DNA of 28,248 nt, taken from assembly GCA_964639255.1 (NCBI GenBank), contig CAZXDP010000033.1, positions 1-28,248 of the forward strand, written 5' to 3'. How positions within the stretch are numbered: position 1 is the first letter of the stretch; every line of letters starts with the position of its first letter. The position numbers and the translations under genes are program-made. Below the pieces are notes generated by a model. That model searched no databases. It was not told the origin of the DNA and worked only from the letters and a program-made list of their open reading frames with translations. Below, in pieces: positions 1 to 8,686 of the stretch. The DNA comes from NZQO01 sp964639255 (lineage in GTDB: Bacteria > Bacteroidota > Bacteroidia > Flavobacteriales > Flavobacteriaceae).

Positions 1-3000
1 AAGATAGATGCTGCCGATGGTCGTAAGGAAGGCTCGGAAGAGGCTCAAAAGAATTTGCTGCCAACGTTTTATGTGAACTCAAATTTCTTCGAGTCTGTGT
101 TCGGCGGAAATACCATCGAGGTCATCCCTCAGGGTAGCGTCGAGTTGGATTTGGGGATACTGTATACCAAGCAGGACAATCCTGCCTTTTCCCCTCGAAA
201 CCGTAGCAACCTCTCGTTCGATTTCGACCAACGAATCAGCTTAAGCCTGCTGGGGAAAGTGGGTGAGCGGCTTCAAATAACGGCCAACTACGATACGCAG
301 TCTACGTTCGATTTCCAAAACCAGATCAAACTGGAATACACGCCTACCGAAGATGATATCATTCAGAAGATAGAGGTAGGTAACGTGAACATGCCACTTA
401 ACAGCACGTTGATACAAGGGGCGCAGAGCCTTTTCGGGGTAAAGACACAATTGCAGTTTGGAAAGACGACCATAACCGGGGTGTTTTCCGAACAAAATTC
501 TGAAACCCGCACTGTCGTTGCAGAAGGAGGGGCCACCATAACAGATTTTGATGTGTTTGCACTAGATTATGATGAAAACCGTCACTTTTTCCTAGCACAT
601 TACTTCCGTGATAACTATGACCGGGTGTTACGTCAATATCCCTTTATCAATTCCAACGTGCAAATTACACGTATTGAGGTTTGGGTAACCAACCGAACCA
701 ACCGTACGGAAGATGTTAGGAATGTGGTTGCCGTACAGGATTTGGGAGAGGCAGACCCAACCAATATTGGGTTGCCTATTATTCCAGGTGGATTCATCAA
801 TGCTGGGCCCAATGCATTTCCAAACAATGCCAACAACGACTTTAACCCTTTTGGCATCAACGCACCGCCGCAATCTATCCTCAACGAGCAAATTAGGGAT
901 GTCGCGACCGTGGCCCAAGGTTTTGGGGGTATCCAGGTAAACGATGGTGTCGATTATGCCGTGGTGGAAAATGCCCGTAGGCTACAGCCAAACGAATACA
1001 GGCTGGACACCCAACTGGGGTACATATCCCTTAATCAGCGTTTGTCTAACGACGAGGTGTTGGGTGTGGCGTTTCAGTTTACGGTAAACGGCGAGGTGTA
1101 CCAAGTGGGAGAGTTTTCAAACGATGGGGTCAATTCCACCGGTGATCCTATTCCGGGTGATGGAAATCCGAATCCCAATGGAAACCCTACCGGGGGCATA
1201 CCGCAAAACTTAGTGGTAAAAATGCTGAAGAGCAATATAACCATTGTACAGGAGCCTATTTGGGATTTGATGATGAAGAACATCTATGCCTTGGGTGCTT
1301 TTCAATTAGAGCCGGAAGATTTTACTATGAACATTCTATACGTAGATCCTTCACCCCTAAACTATATTAATCCCGTAAACGGTACACCATTTCCAGCACC
1401 TTCGGGCCCAAACGATGTCGATATCGCAGATGCAACCTTATTGCGTGTATTTAATTTGGACAGGTTGAATTTCAACAACGATCCGCAACAGGGAGGAGAT
1501 GGATTTTTTGACTTTCTGCCGGGAATTACCGTAGATCAACAGAACGGGCAAATTATCTTTACTAGTGTCGAGCCATTTGGACAGTACTTGTTCGATAGGT
1601 TGAAGTTGGATAGTCCACCAAATGGGGAGGCACAAATCTATGGCTTGCGGGATACGTACAATGCCAACCAAGAGCAGTATGTTTTTGACGCCATGTACGA
1701 AACAACAAAGATACAGGCAGAACAGGAGCAGAGTGAGAAGAACAAATTCCAGTTGAACGGGCGCTACAAATCTAGCGCTGGCGATGGTATACCCATTGGT
1801 GCGTTTAACATTCCACAGGGTTCTGTGACAGTTACTGCCGGTGGGAGAACGCTCGTAGAGGGCGTAGATTATACGGTTAATTATCAATTGGGCCGTGTTC
1901 AGATTTTGGATCCTGCCCTACAGAACTCTAATGTTCCCATCAATATCACTACCGAAAACAATACACTGTTCGGTCAACAAACCAAGCGCTTTACTGGCTT
2001 AAATGTAGAACATCAGTTCAATGAGAACTTTTTGGTGGGGGCTACCTTCCTCAATCTCAACGAACGGCCGCTTACACAAAAAGCCAATTACAATGTAGAG
2101 CCTATTAACAATACCATAGTGGGCCTTAATGCCAATTATTCTACCGAGGTTCCCTTTTTGACCCGTTTGGTAAACAAACTTCCAAACATCGATACCGATG
2201 TGGCCTCCAATGTTTCGGTACGGGGCGAGTTTGCCTATTTGATACCGGGGGCGCCAAAACTTGCCGATTTTGATGGTAGGGCCACGGTGTATGTCGATGA
2301 TTTTGAAGCATCCCAAACTTCTTTGGATGTAAGCGATCCGTTAGGATGGTTCCTCTCCAGTACGCCTATTGGATTGGGCGGGGAGCGGGCCAATGGCGAT
2401 TTGGCGTACAACTATAACCGCGCCTTGTTGAACTGGTACACCATCGACCCTATTTTTTACAGCAGTCAGCGACCTGCGGGAATCAACGATGAAGACTTAT
2501 CCTCGCCTTTTACCAGAAGGGTGTTCCGGGACGAGATTTTCCCGAACCAAGACCTCGTGCAGGGGCAAACTCAGGCCCTGTTTCCGTTAGATCTAACATT
2601 TTATCCAGGCGAACGCGGTCCCTACAACTTCAATCCTGAGAGCAATGGCGGCAACACGCTGCCAAATCCCGAGGCACGTTTCGGGGGTATTTCGAGACAA
2701 CTGGCCACCACCGATTTTGAACGCGCCAACGTAGAATACATTCAGTTTTGGGTGCTCGACCCCTTCATCTATGAGGAAAATGCAAATAATCCGGGGGGGG
2801 TGTTAAGCTTCAACCTCGGTAATATTTCCGAAGATGTTCTTAAGGACGGGAGAAAACAGTACGAAAACGGACTTCCAGAAGATGGCGGTACTGAAAATAC
2901 CACCCCTACCGCTTGGGGAAAAGTGCCCAGCAACCAATCGTTGGTATACACCTTCGATACCCAAGGGCAAGAACGAATTAACCAAGATATAGGGTATGAT

Positions 3001-6000
3001 GGTCTGAACGATGTCGATGAAGCAATCCAATTTCCGGCTTTTGCGGGGCAAGCCGATCCGGCCCGAGACAACTACCAATATTTTCTCCAGGCAGAAGGAA
3101 ATATTTTTGAGCGCTATTTGCAGTTTAATGGAAATGAAGGCAACTCCCCCGTGGAGGTTACAGATACCAACCGAGGAAATACGCCACAGCCCGATGTAGA
3201 GGATATTAACCGTGACAATACTATGAACACCGTCGATAGTTACTTCGAGTACAATATTCCTATCCGGCCAGGCCAGATGACGGTAGAGACCAACGAATAT
3301 ATTACAGACGTTCGAGAGGATATCGATGTTACCCTGCAAAACAACCAGACCATTCCCGTTCGATGGGTACAGTTCAAAATACCCATAAACGAACCAGACC
3401 AAGCCGTAAACGGTATTTCCGATTTCCGTTCCATCCGGTTTATGAGAATGTACCTCTCGCAATTTACCCAGAATACGACCCTACGTTTTGGTACGATGGA
3501 ACTGGTACGCGGTGACTACCGTCGTTTTCTGCCTTCATTGGATATTACCGGGGAAGACCCAGAACTAGATGATACCGTTTTTGAGGTTGAGGCTGTGAAC
3601 ATACTTGAAAATGCCAGCAGACAGCCCATACCCTACGTTTTGCCTCCGGGGGTTTTCCGTGAAGAGTTGAACAACAACAATAACATTATTCGCCAGAATG
3701 AACAATCGCTCGCGCTGCGCGTTTGCGGATTGGAGCCCAACGACGGGCGGGCCGTATACAAGTACTTTAACGTGGACATGCGTCAGTATGAAAACTTGGA
3801 AATGTTTATCCACGCAGAGTCGTTACAGGCGCAAACGGCACTTTCAGACGGGGAGATGGTCGCATTTATGCGATTGGGGAACGACTTGGACCAGAACTAC
3901 TATGAAGTGGAGATTCCGCTTACGGTAACCCCCTTCAACACCACGAGCCCAGAAGAAATTTGGCCCTCCGAGAACCGTTTGAATTTACCGCTTAATTTGT
4001 TACAGGAAGTAAAAACACGGGTAAAGGGCGATAATATTTTCAATCCTACCGAGGTAAATTACTTCACGCCAGAAGATCTGGGTGCAGAAGGCGGCGATGG
4101 CGGCAATATAAAGCGCATAGGTATTCGTGGTAATCCTAGTTTCGGGGCGGTACGGGTAATTATGATTGGCTTGAAAAACAGCTCTTCCAGCGATATTTGC
4201 GGCGAAGTGTGGTTCAACGAACTGCGCCTTTCTGAACTTAAGAACGAAGGCGGGTGGGCCGCCGTGGCCAGTATGGACGCCAATTTGGCCGATTTTGCCA
4301 CCGTAAGTGCCACAGGTCGCAGGAGCACTATTGGGTTTGGCAGCATTGAGCAAGGGCCCAACCAGCGCAGCCGTGAAGATTTGAAGCAATACGATGTGGT
4401 TACCAATTTCAATTTAGGACAATTACTTCCCAACAAATGGGGCATTCAATTGCCTTTTAACTACGGTATTTCAGAAGAATTGATAACCCCACAGTTCGAT
4501 CCAGAGTTTGACGATATCGAGCTTCAAAACCGATTGGACAATATTGAAGATGAAGAGCAGCGCGATATCATCGAGGAACAGTCTGTAGATTATACCAAGC
4601 GGCAAAGCATCAATTTTATAGGTGTTCGAAAAGATAGGACTGGCGAAGGGAAACCGCAAATCTACGATGTCGAGAACTTTACGTTTTCCTATTCGTACAA
4701 CCAGGTAGATCACAACGATTTCGAAATTGAGGAATCGTTAGACCAAAATGTTCGTCTGGGCGGGACCTATAATTATAATTTCCAGCCTAAGACCTACGAG
4801 CCCTTTAAAAAGAACGACTCGTTGTTCACTGGAAAGTACTGGCAGTTCCTGAAGGATCTAAACTTCAATTACGTGCCCACCAATATTTCGGCAACCTCAA
4901 ACATTATACGGCAGTATACCGAGCAGAAATTCAGGGAACTGAACTTGGAACCTGGCAATATTGGTCTTCCAAAATTGTTTCAGCGTAATTATTTGTTCGA
5001 TTGGCAGTATACCATCAACTATAATTTGACCAAGTCGCTTCGGTTTAACTTCAATTCTTCAAACAACCGCATCGTAACAAATTATATCGATGATGCAGGA
5101 TTTGTGGACAATAGCATTGGCGTTTGGGACGGCTTTTTCAATGTAGGGGAGCCTAACCAGCATTTCCAGTCGTTGCAGGTAAACTACGATCTGCCTTTTA
5201 GCAAATTCCCGTTTTTCAATTTTATACGGGCTACCTACTCCTATACCGGCGATTTCCAATGGCAAGATGGTAGTGATTTGTTCAACAACATTGAAATACC
5301 GCTGCGCGATGGTACCGTAAACGTGTACGACCTCGGTAATTCAATACAGAACGCCAGCACGCATGCCATCAACTCTACCCTCGATATGAATAACCTATAC
5401 CGCTACGTGGGTCTCACCAAAATCAAGCCTAGTGTACGCAATGACGCAGGCGGAGCGAAATCTGGCGGTCCCGGTGGTTTGGACGATACCGGTGGAAAAG
5501 GCGGCGATGAAAAAGGCGAGGAGACCAAAGGTGGTGATGAGTCCAAGAGCAGTTTGCTCAATTCTAGGGGCGAACGCACGGCAGCATCGCGAGCGGGAGC
5601 CGCAGGTGGGGCAGGCCAGGACGGGGCGACCCTTACCGGAGGCGAAAAGGCGATAAACTCGGTGATAGGGCTTGTTACATCTATTAAGCGTGTTCGCTTT
5701 AATTATCTTGAAAACAATGGTATCTTCCTTCCTGGGTATACCCCCAGTATTGGCTTTGTGGGAACCTTAAAGCCTACCACCGGTTTTACCTTCGGAAGTC
5801 AGGCCGAAATTAGGGAATTGGCAGCCCGTAAGGGATGGCTTACCCTTTATCCCGAATTCAACGAGCGCTATACCGAGGTGGAAACTAGGCAAATGGACAT
5901 TCAGGTGAATATGGAGCCGTTAACCGATCTTAAGATTGACCTTAACGGAAATCGAATCTATTCTGAAAATTATGCCGAGAATTATATTGTGCAAGATGAG

Positions 6001-6990
6001 CTTTACAACTCCCTAGCGCCCAATACCTTCGGAAATTTCACCATTTCGACCTTGTTGATCAAAACTGCCTTTAGTAGCAGCGACGGCAATAGTTCGGCTG
6101 CATTCGACGATTTCAGGGAAAATCGTCTGGTAATCGCAAACCGTTTGGCGTCGCAGTTCTACGGGGGCGAAATACCGCGCGATGAAGAAGGGTTCCCCGT
6201 TGGTTTCGGAAAAACCAGTCAGGATGTTCTGTTACCGGCATTTCTTGCAGCCTATAAGGGAAGCGATGCCAGCAACGAGCGCACCGGATTTCTACGCGAT
6301 ATCCCCTTACCAAACTGGGATATTAAGTATACCGGACTTATGCGCTTGGAGTGGTTCAAAAAACGTTTTAAGCGATTCTCTGTGCAGCACGGCTATAGGG
6401 CAGGGTATACGGTAAACCAGTTCCAGACCAATTTAGACTACGACCCAACCGATCCTACCGCCGTAGACCAAGCGGGTAACTTCAAGGCTCGTACATTGTA
6501 TACCAACGTAAACCTTACCGAACAGTTCTCGCCCTTGGTGCGCTTGGATTTTGAAATGAAAAATTCGGTGAAAATACTCGCAGAGGTGCGTAAGGATCGG
6601 GCACTTAGTCTCAGCTTTGCCAATAACCTACTTACCGAGATACAGGGGAATGAGTATATAATTGGGTTGGGGTATCGCATTGCCGACTTAAAAATAGGCA
6701 CTAACTTTGGCGGCAAGAAGAAAATCCTACAGAGCGACCTTAACTTTAAACTCGATTTGAGCAGAAGGGATAACATAACCATCATTCGATTTTTGGACAT
6801 CAATAACAACCAAACAACGGCAGGGCAAACAATTTATGGTCTCCAGTTTACCGCAGATTATGCCTTGAGCAAGAATCTGACAGCGCTGTTCTATTACGAC
6901 CATACTTTCTCGGAATATGAAATCTCTACAGCCTTCCCGCAAACCACCATTCGCAGTGGGATCACGCTGCGCTATAACTTCGGAAACTAA
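1..6990 (+). CDS. sprA: Cell-surface protein SprA, T9SS outer-membrane translocon (5' partial)
   Basis: The frame is already open at base 1, so the true start and signal peptide lie upstream; 2329 residues are visible, close to the full length usual for SprA (about 2300-2400). SprA forms the very large outer-membrane beta-barrel through which type IX secretion cargo leaves the cell, and it is needed for gliding in Flavobacterium. Recognition rests on the length and on SprA-like segments such as EFAYLIPGAPK, DGRATVYVDDFEAS and CGEVWFNELRLS, with alternating beta-strand character throughout. The protein ends RYNFGN, a typical barrel C-terminus. Only two cysteines are visible, at about residues 1242 and 1400 counted from base 1, so they may form a disulfide. 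A Gly/Asp/Glu-rich low-complexity insert is encoded at 5446-5649. gcvH follows after 19 bases. Confidence 0.96.
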   Translation, partial: KIDAADGRKEGSEEAQKNLLPTFYVNSNFFESVFGGNTIEVIPQGSVELDLGILYTKQDNPAFSPRNRSNLSFDFDQRISLSLLGKVGERLQITANYDTQSTFDFQNQIKLEYTPTEDDIIQKIEVGNVNMPLNSTLIQGAQSLFGVKTQLQFGKTTITGVFSEQNSETRTVVAEGGATITDFDVFALDYDENRHFFLAHYFRDNYDRVLRQYPFINSNVQITRIEVWVTNRTNRTEDVRNVVAVQDLGEADPTNIGLPIIPGGFINAGPNAFPNNANNDFNPFGINAPPQSILNEQIRDVATVAQGFGGIQVNDGVDYAVVENARRLQPNEYRLDTQLGYISLNQRLSNDEVLGVAFQFTVNGEVYQVGEFSNDGVNSTGDPIPGDGNPNPNGNPTGGIPQNLVVKMLKSNITIVQEPIWDLMMKNIYALGAFQLEPEDFTMNILYVDPSPLNYINPVNGTPFPAPSGPNDVDIADATLLRVFNLDRLNFNNDPQQGGDGFFDFLPGITVDQQNGQIIFTSVEPFGQYLFDRLKLDSPPNGEAQIYGLRDTYNANQEQYVFDAMYETTKIQAEQEQSEKNKFQLNGRYKSSAGDGIPIGAFNIPQGSVTVTAGGRTLVEGVDYTVNYQLGRVQILDPALQNSNVPINITTENNTLFGQQTKRFTGLNVEHQFNENFLVGATFLNLNERPLTQKANYNVEPINNTIVGLNANYSTEVPFLTRLVNKLPNIDTDVASNVSVRGEFAYLIPGAPKLADFDGRATVYVDDFEASQTSLDVSDPLGWFLSSTPIGLGGERANGDLAYNYNRALLNWYTIDPIFYSSQRPAGINDEDLSSPFTRRVFRDEIFPNQDLVQGQTQALFPLDLTFYPGERGPYNFNPESNGGNTLPNPEARFGGISRQLATTDFERANVEYIQFWVLDPFIYEENANNPGGVLSFNLGNISEDVLKDGRKQYENGLPEDGGTENTTPTAWGKVPSNQSLVYTFDTQGQERINQDIGYDGLNDVDEAIQFPAFAGQADPARDNYQYFLQAEGNIFERYLQFNGNEGNSPVEVTDTNRGNTPQPDVEDINRDNTMNTVDSYFEYNIPIRPGQMTVETNEYITDVREDIDVTLQNNQTIPVRWVQFKIPINEPDQAVNGISDFRSIRFMRMYLSQFTQNTTLRFGTMELVRGDYRRFLPSLDITGEDPELDDTVFEVEAVNILENASRQPIPYVLPPGVFREELNNNNNIIRQNEQSLALRVCGLEPNDGRAVYKYFNVDMRQYENLEMFIHAESLQAQTALSDGEMVAFMRLGNDLDQNYYEVEIPLTVTPFNTTSPEEIWPSENRLNLPLNLLQEVKTRVKGDNIFNPTEVNYFTPEDLGAEGGDGGNIKRIGIRGNPSFGAVRVIMIGLKNSSSSDICGEVWFNELRLSELKNEGGWAAVASMDANLADFATVSATGRRSTIGFGSIEQGPNQRSREDLKQYDVVTNFNLGQLLPNKWGIQLPFNYGISEELITPQFDPEFDDIELQNRLDNIEDEEQRDIIEEQSVDYTKRQSINFIGVRKDRTGEGKPQIYDVENFTFSYSYNQVDHNDFEIEESLDQNVRLGGTYNYNFQPKTYEPFKKNDSLFTGKYWQFLKDLNFNYVPTNISATSNIIRQYTEQKFRELNLEPGNIGLPKLFQRNYLFDWQYTINYNLTKSLRFNFNSSNNRIVTNYIDDAGFVDNSIGVWDGFFNVGEPNQHFQSLQVNYDLPFSKFPFFNFIRATYSYTGDFQWQDGSDLFNNIEIPLRDGTVNVYDLGNSIQNASTHAINSTLDMNNLYRYVGLTKIKPSVRNDAGGAKSGGPGGLDDTGGKGGDEKGEETKGGDESKSSLLNSRGERTAASRAGAAGGAGQDGATLTGGEKAINSVIGLVTSIKRVRFNYLENNGIFLPGYTPSIGFVGTLKPTTGFTFGSQAEIRELAARKGWLTLYPEFNERYTEVETRQMDIQVNMEPLTDLKIDLNGNRIYSENYAENYIVQDELYNSLAPNTFGNFTISTLLIKTAFSSSDGNSSAAFDDFRENRLVIANRLASQFYGGEIPRDEEGFPVGFGKTSQDVLLPAFLAAYKGSDASNERTGFLRDIPLPNWDIKYTGLMRLEWFKKRFKRFSVQHGYRAGYTVNQFQTNLDYDPTDPTAVDQAGNFKARTLYTNVNLTEQFSPLVRLDFEMKNSVKILAEVRKDRALSLSFANNLLTEIQGNEYIIGLGYRIADLKIGTNFGGKKKILQSDLNFKLDLSRRDNITIIRFLDINNNQTTAGQTIYGLQFTADYALSKNLTALFYYDHTFSEYEISTAFPQTTIRSGITLRYNFGN

Positions 6991-7009
6991 TTATTAAAAC
7001 AACAATAAT

Positions 7010-7390
7010 ATGAGCGTACCATCTAATTTAAAATATACCAAGGACCACGAGTGGGTCAAGATAGACGGTGATATTGCCACCGTGGGCATTACCGATTTCG
7101 CCCAGGGCGAGCTTGGCGATATCGTTTACGTTGAAGTAGAAACCGTAGACGAAACTTTGGACATGGAAGAAGTCTTCGGCACGGTTGAGGCGGTTAAAAC
7201 CGTTTCCGATCTGTTCTTGCCGCTCTCTGGCGAGATCATAGAGTTCAACGAGCTGCTCGAGTCTGAACCCGAAAAAGTGAACGAAGATCCCTATGGCGAG
7301 GGCTGGATGATCAAGATAAAGATCGCTAATCCAGACGAAATAGATCAATTGCTGGATGACGCAGCCTATAAGGAACTTATTGGGGCCTAA
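7010..7390 (+). CDS. gcvH: Glycine cleavage system H protein
   Basis: This 126-residue protein is the lipoyl carrier of the glycine cleavage system: it shuttles the aminomethyl group from the P protein (glycine decarboxylase) to the T protein in the cytoplasm. The sequence has the family N-terminus (KYTKDHEWVKI), the ITDFAQGELGDIVYVE block, and the lipoylation motif GTVEAVKTVSDL with the modified lysine at residue 63. The length is normal. It begins 19 bases after sprA with an A-rich leader and no Shine-Dalgarno, as is usual in this phylum. Its last 35 bases overlap the start of the VanZ-like gene. The P and T genes are not in this window, so it is separated from its partners and probably cotranscribed with sprA. 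Confidence 0.97.
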   Translation: MSVPSNLKYTKDHEWVKIDGDIATVGITDFAQGELGDIVYVEVETVDETLDMEEVFGTVEAVKTVSDLFLPLSGEIIEFNELLESEPEKVNEDPYGEGWMIKIKIANPDEIDQLLDDAAYKELIGA

Positions 7391-7754
7391 ACGGCTTTTT
7401 TTCATAGGCCTTGCCTACACCGTAGGCATCACTATAGCCCTTTTGGTACCCGCCCGAGAGCTTCCTCGGGCGACTTTTATTCCGGGAGATAAGGTGGTGC
7501 ACTCGGCCATTCACGCTGTATTGGTATTGCTCTGGTTAGCCTTTGCATTTCGCAAACAGTTTCTTGCTCCTAATTGGAAAATTTATGCAACGGTAGTGGC
7601 GCTCTGTTTAGGATATGGCATAATAATTGAGATTTTTCAAGAATGGATCACCACTTCCCGAAAAGCCGATCCGTTAGATGTTTTGGCAAATAGCGTTGGC
7701 ACCTTCCTGGGATTGGGACTGTTTCTGAATTGGAAACGAAAGTTTGTTCGGTAA
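7356..7754 (+). CDS. VanZ-family membrane protein
   Basis: A 132-residue integral membrane protein with about four hydrophobic segments (roughly residues 13-31, 48-65, 74-91 and 107-124). The VanZ-like pattern is visible: GDKVVHSAIHAV in the second segment, EIFQEW at the end of the third, and DPLDVLANSVGTFLG leading into the fourth. VanZ proteins are named for a teicoplanin-resistance gene, but the small stand-alone family members have no settled function. The ATG at 7356 lies inside gcvH and gives a 35-base overlap. A TTG at 7380 in the same frame would shorten the protein by eight residues and nearly remove the overlap; the first hydrophobic segment survives either way. The overlap implies translational coupling to gcvH. 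Confidence 0.85.
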   Translation: MTQPIRNLLGPKRLFFIGLAYTVGITIALLVPARELPRATFIPGDKVVHSAIHAVLVLLWLAFAFRKQFLAPNWKIYATVVALCLGYGIIIEIFQEWITTSRKADPLDVLANSVGTFLGLGLFLNWKRKFVR

Positions 7755-7789
7755 ATACCGTTTTTCATTTTAGAATACAGAAGAATTTC

Positions 7790-7797
7790 TATATTTT
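7790..7797 (+). promoter_or_regulatory. Possible Bacteroidota -7 element before tonB
   Basis: TATATTTT lies 22 bases before the tonB ATG and matches TAnnTTTG at all but the last base. No clear TTG is seen at the -33 spacing. It sits in the 65-base gap after the VanZ-like gene, so tonB may have its own transcript in addition to read-through. Confidence 0.35.
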
Positions 7798-7819
7798 AGC
7801 AACTAATAAATACGCAATT

Positions 7820-8542
7820 ATGAAACCCAAGAAAAATCCTAAAGCCGATTTGACGCGCTGGAGCTCCGTGTTCCTGCTGTTTGGATTGGCATTGATGCTG
7901 TTCATTTCATGGCAGGCAATCGAGTGGAAAACGTACGACCGTGATGCCATCGATATTGGCCAGGTAGATGCAGGAGACGACCTTTTGGAAGATGTGCCCA
8001 TTACACAACAACTAACGCCACCACCACCGCCACCGCCACCGCCACCCGCTCCCGAAGTGATCGAGGTTGTGGAAGATGATGAAGATGTTGAGGAAACCGT
8101 GATAGAAAGTACCGACGTAGACCAAGATGCCGAAATCGTAGAAATCGAAGAAATCGAAGAAGCTGTTGAGGAAGAGATTGCCGACGTGCCTTTCGCGGTA
8201 ATTGAGAACGTACCGGTTTATCCTGGTTGCGAGAACGAGCCCACTAACGATGCGAAAAAGCGTTGTATGTCTGAAAACATCCAGAAATTTGTCCAGAAAA
8301 AGTTCGATACCGATTTGGCAAACGACCTAGGATTGGAAGGGCGCCAACGAATTGCGGTGCAATTCAAGATCGACAAGAGCGGTAAGGTAACCGATGTCTT
8401 GGCGCGCGCTCCGCACCCACGTTTGGAGCAGGAAGCGAAAGACGTGATCAATTCACTTCCAAAAATGACACCGGGAAAGCAGCGCGGCAAGGCCGTAGGA
8501 GTTTTATACTCGCTGCCAATTCTTTTCCAGGTTGAAAACTAG
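7820..8542 (+). CDS. TonB-family energy transducer
   Basis: A 240-residue envelope protein built like TonB: a short basic cytoplasmic start, one membrane helix (about residues 14-31), a periplasmic spacer with ten consecutive prolines (67-76), a long acidic stretch (about 79-121), and a C-terminal TonB_C-like domain (about 130-240). TonB proteins pass proton-motive energy from ExbB/ExbD to outer-membrane receptors. The ATG at 7820 was chosen because the frame can be extended to 7730 only with residues that do not belong before a TonB membrane helix, and because 7730 lies inside the VanZ-like gene. Two cysteines (137 and 149) open the C-terminal domain in a CX11C arrangement that recurs in the next gene. 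A strong terminator follows. Confidence 0.9.
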   Translation: MKPKKNPKADLTRWSSVFLLFGLALMLFISWQAIEWKTYDRDAIDIGQVDAGDDLLEDVPITQQLTPPPPPPPPPPAPEVIEVVEDDEDVEETVIESTDVDQDAEIVEIEEIEEAVEEEIADVPFAVIENVPVYPGCENEPTNDAKKRCMSENIQKFVQKKFDTDLANDLGLEGRQRIAVQFKIDKSGKVTDVLARAPHPRLEQEAKDVINSLPKMTPGKQRGKAVGVLYSLPILFQVEN

Positions 8543-8563
8543 TAGTAGTTAGATTTGAGATAC

Positions 8564-8588
8564 AGCCCCACGACAGTGGGGCTTTTTT
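8564..8588 (+). terminator. Rho-independent terminator after tonB
   Basis: A perfect 8-bp stem (AGCCCCAC / GTGGGGCT) with a GACA loop runs straight into a run of six Ts. It lies 21 bases after the tonB stop and separates the sprA-gcvH-vanZ-tonB unit from remB. Confidence 0.93.
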
Positions 8589-8650
8589 ATTGTCATACCT
8601 CTTGCCCTTGTTCAAAAATCGTAATGCAAGCAGGCGCCACAAAAAAAATG

Positions 8651-8658
8651 TATCTTTC
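8651..8658 (+). promoter_or_regulatory. Probable -7 element for the remB-like gene
   Basis: TATCTTTC, followed by G, lies 28 bases before the ATG at 8687 and downstream of the tonB terminator. It differs from TAnnTTTG only in the last base. No matching TTG is found about 20 bases upstream, so the assignment is moderate. Confidence 0.45.
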
Positions 8659-8686
8659 GGGAATCTTAGTTTATTGAATATCCTCG

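Noticed and set aside
2803..3462. 219-residue open frame on the minus strand inside sprA
   Set aside because: It lies wholly antisense to clear SprA coding sequence, has no recognisable domain, and arises from the codon pattern of the sense gene.
7730..7819. 30-residue N-terminal extension of the TonB-type protein
   Set aside because: It overlaps the VanZ-like gene, includes the probable promoter region, and adds no TonB feature; the ATG at 7820 gives a normal membrane-anchored start.
8018..8054. CCN-rich repeat that could be read as a tandem repeat locus
   Set aside because: It is the proline-run coding stretch of the TonB spacer and is explained by the protein.
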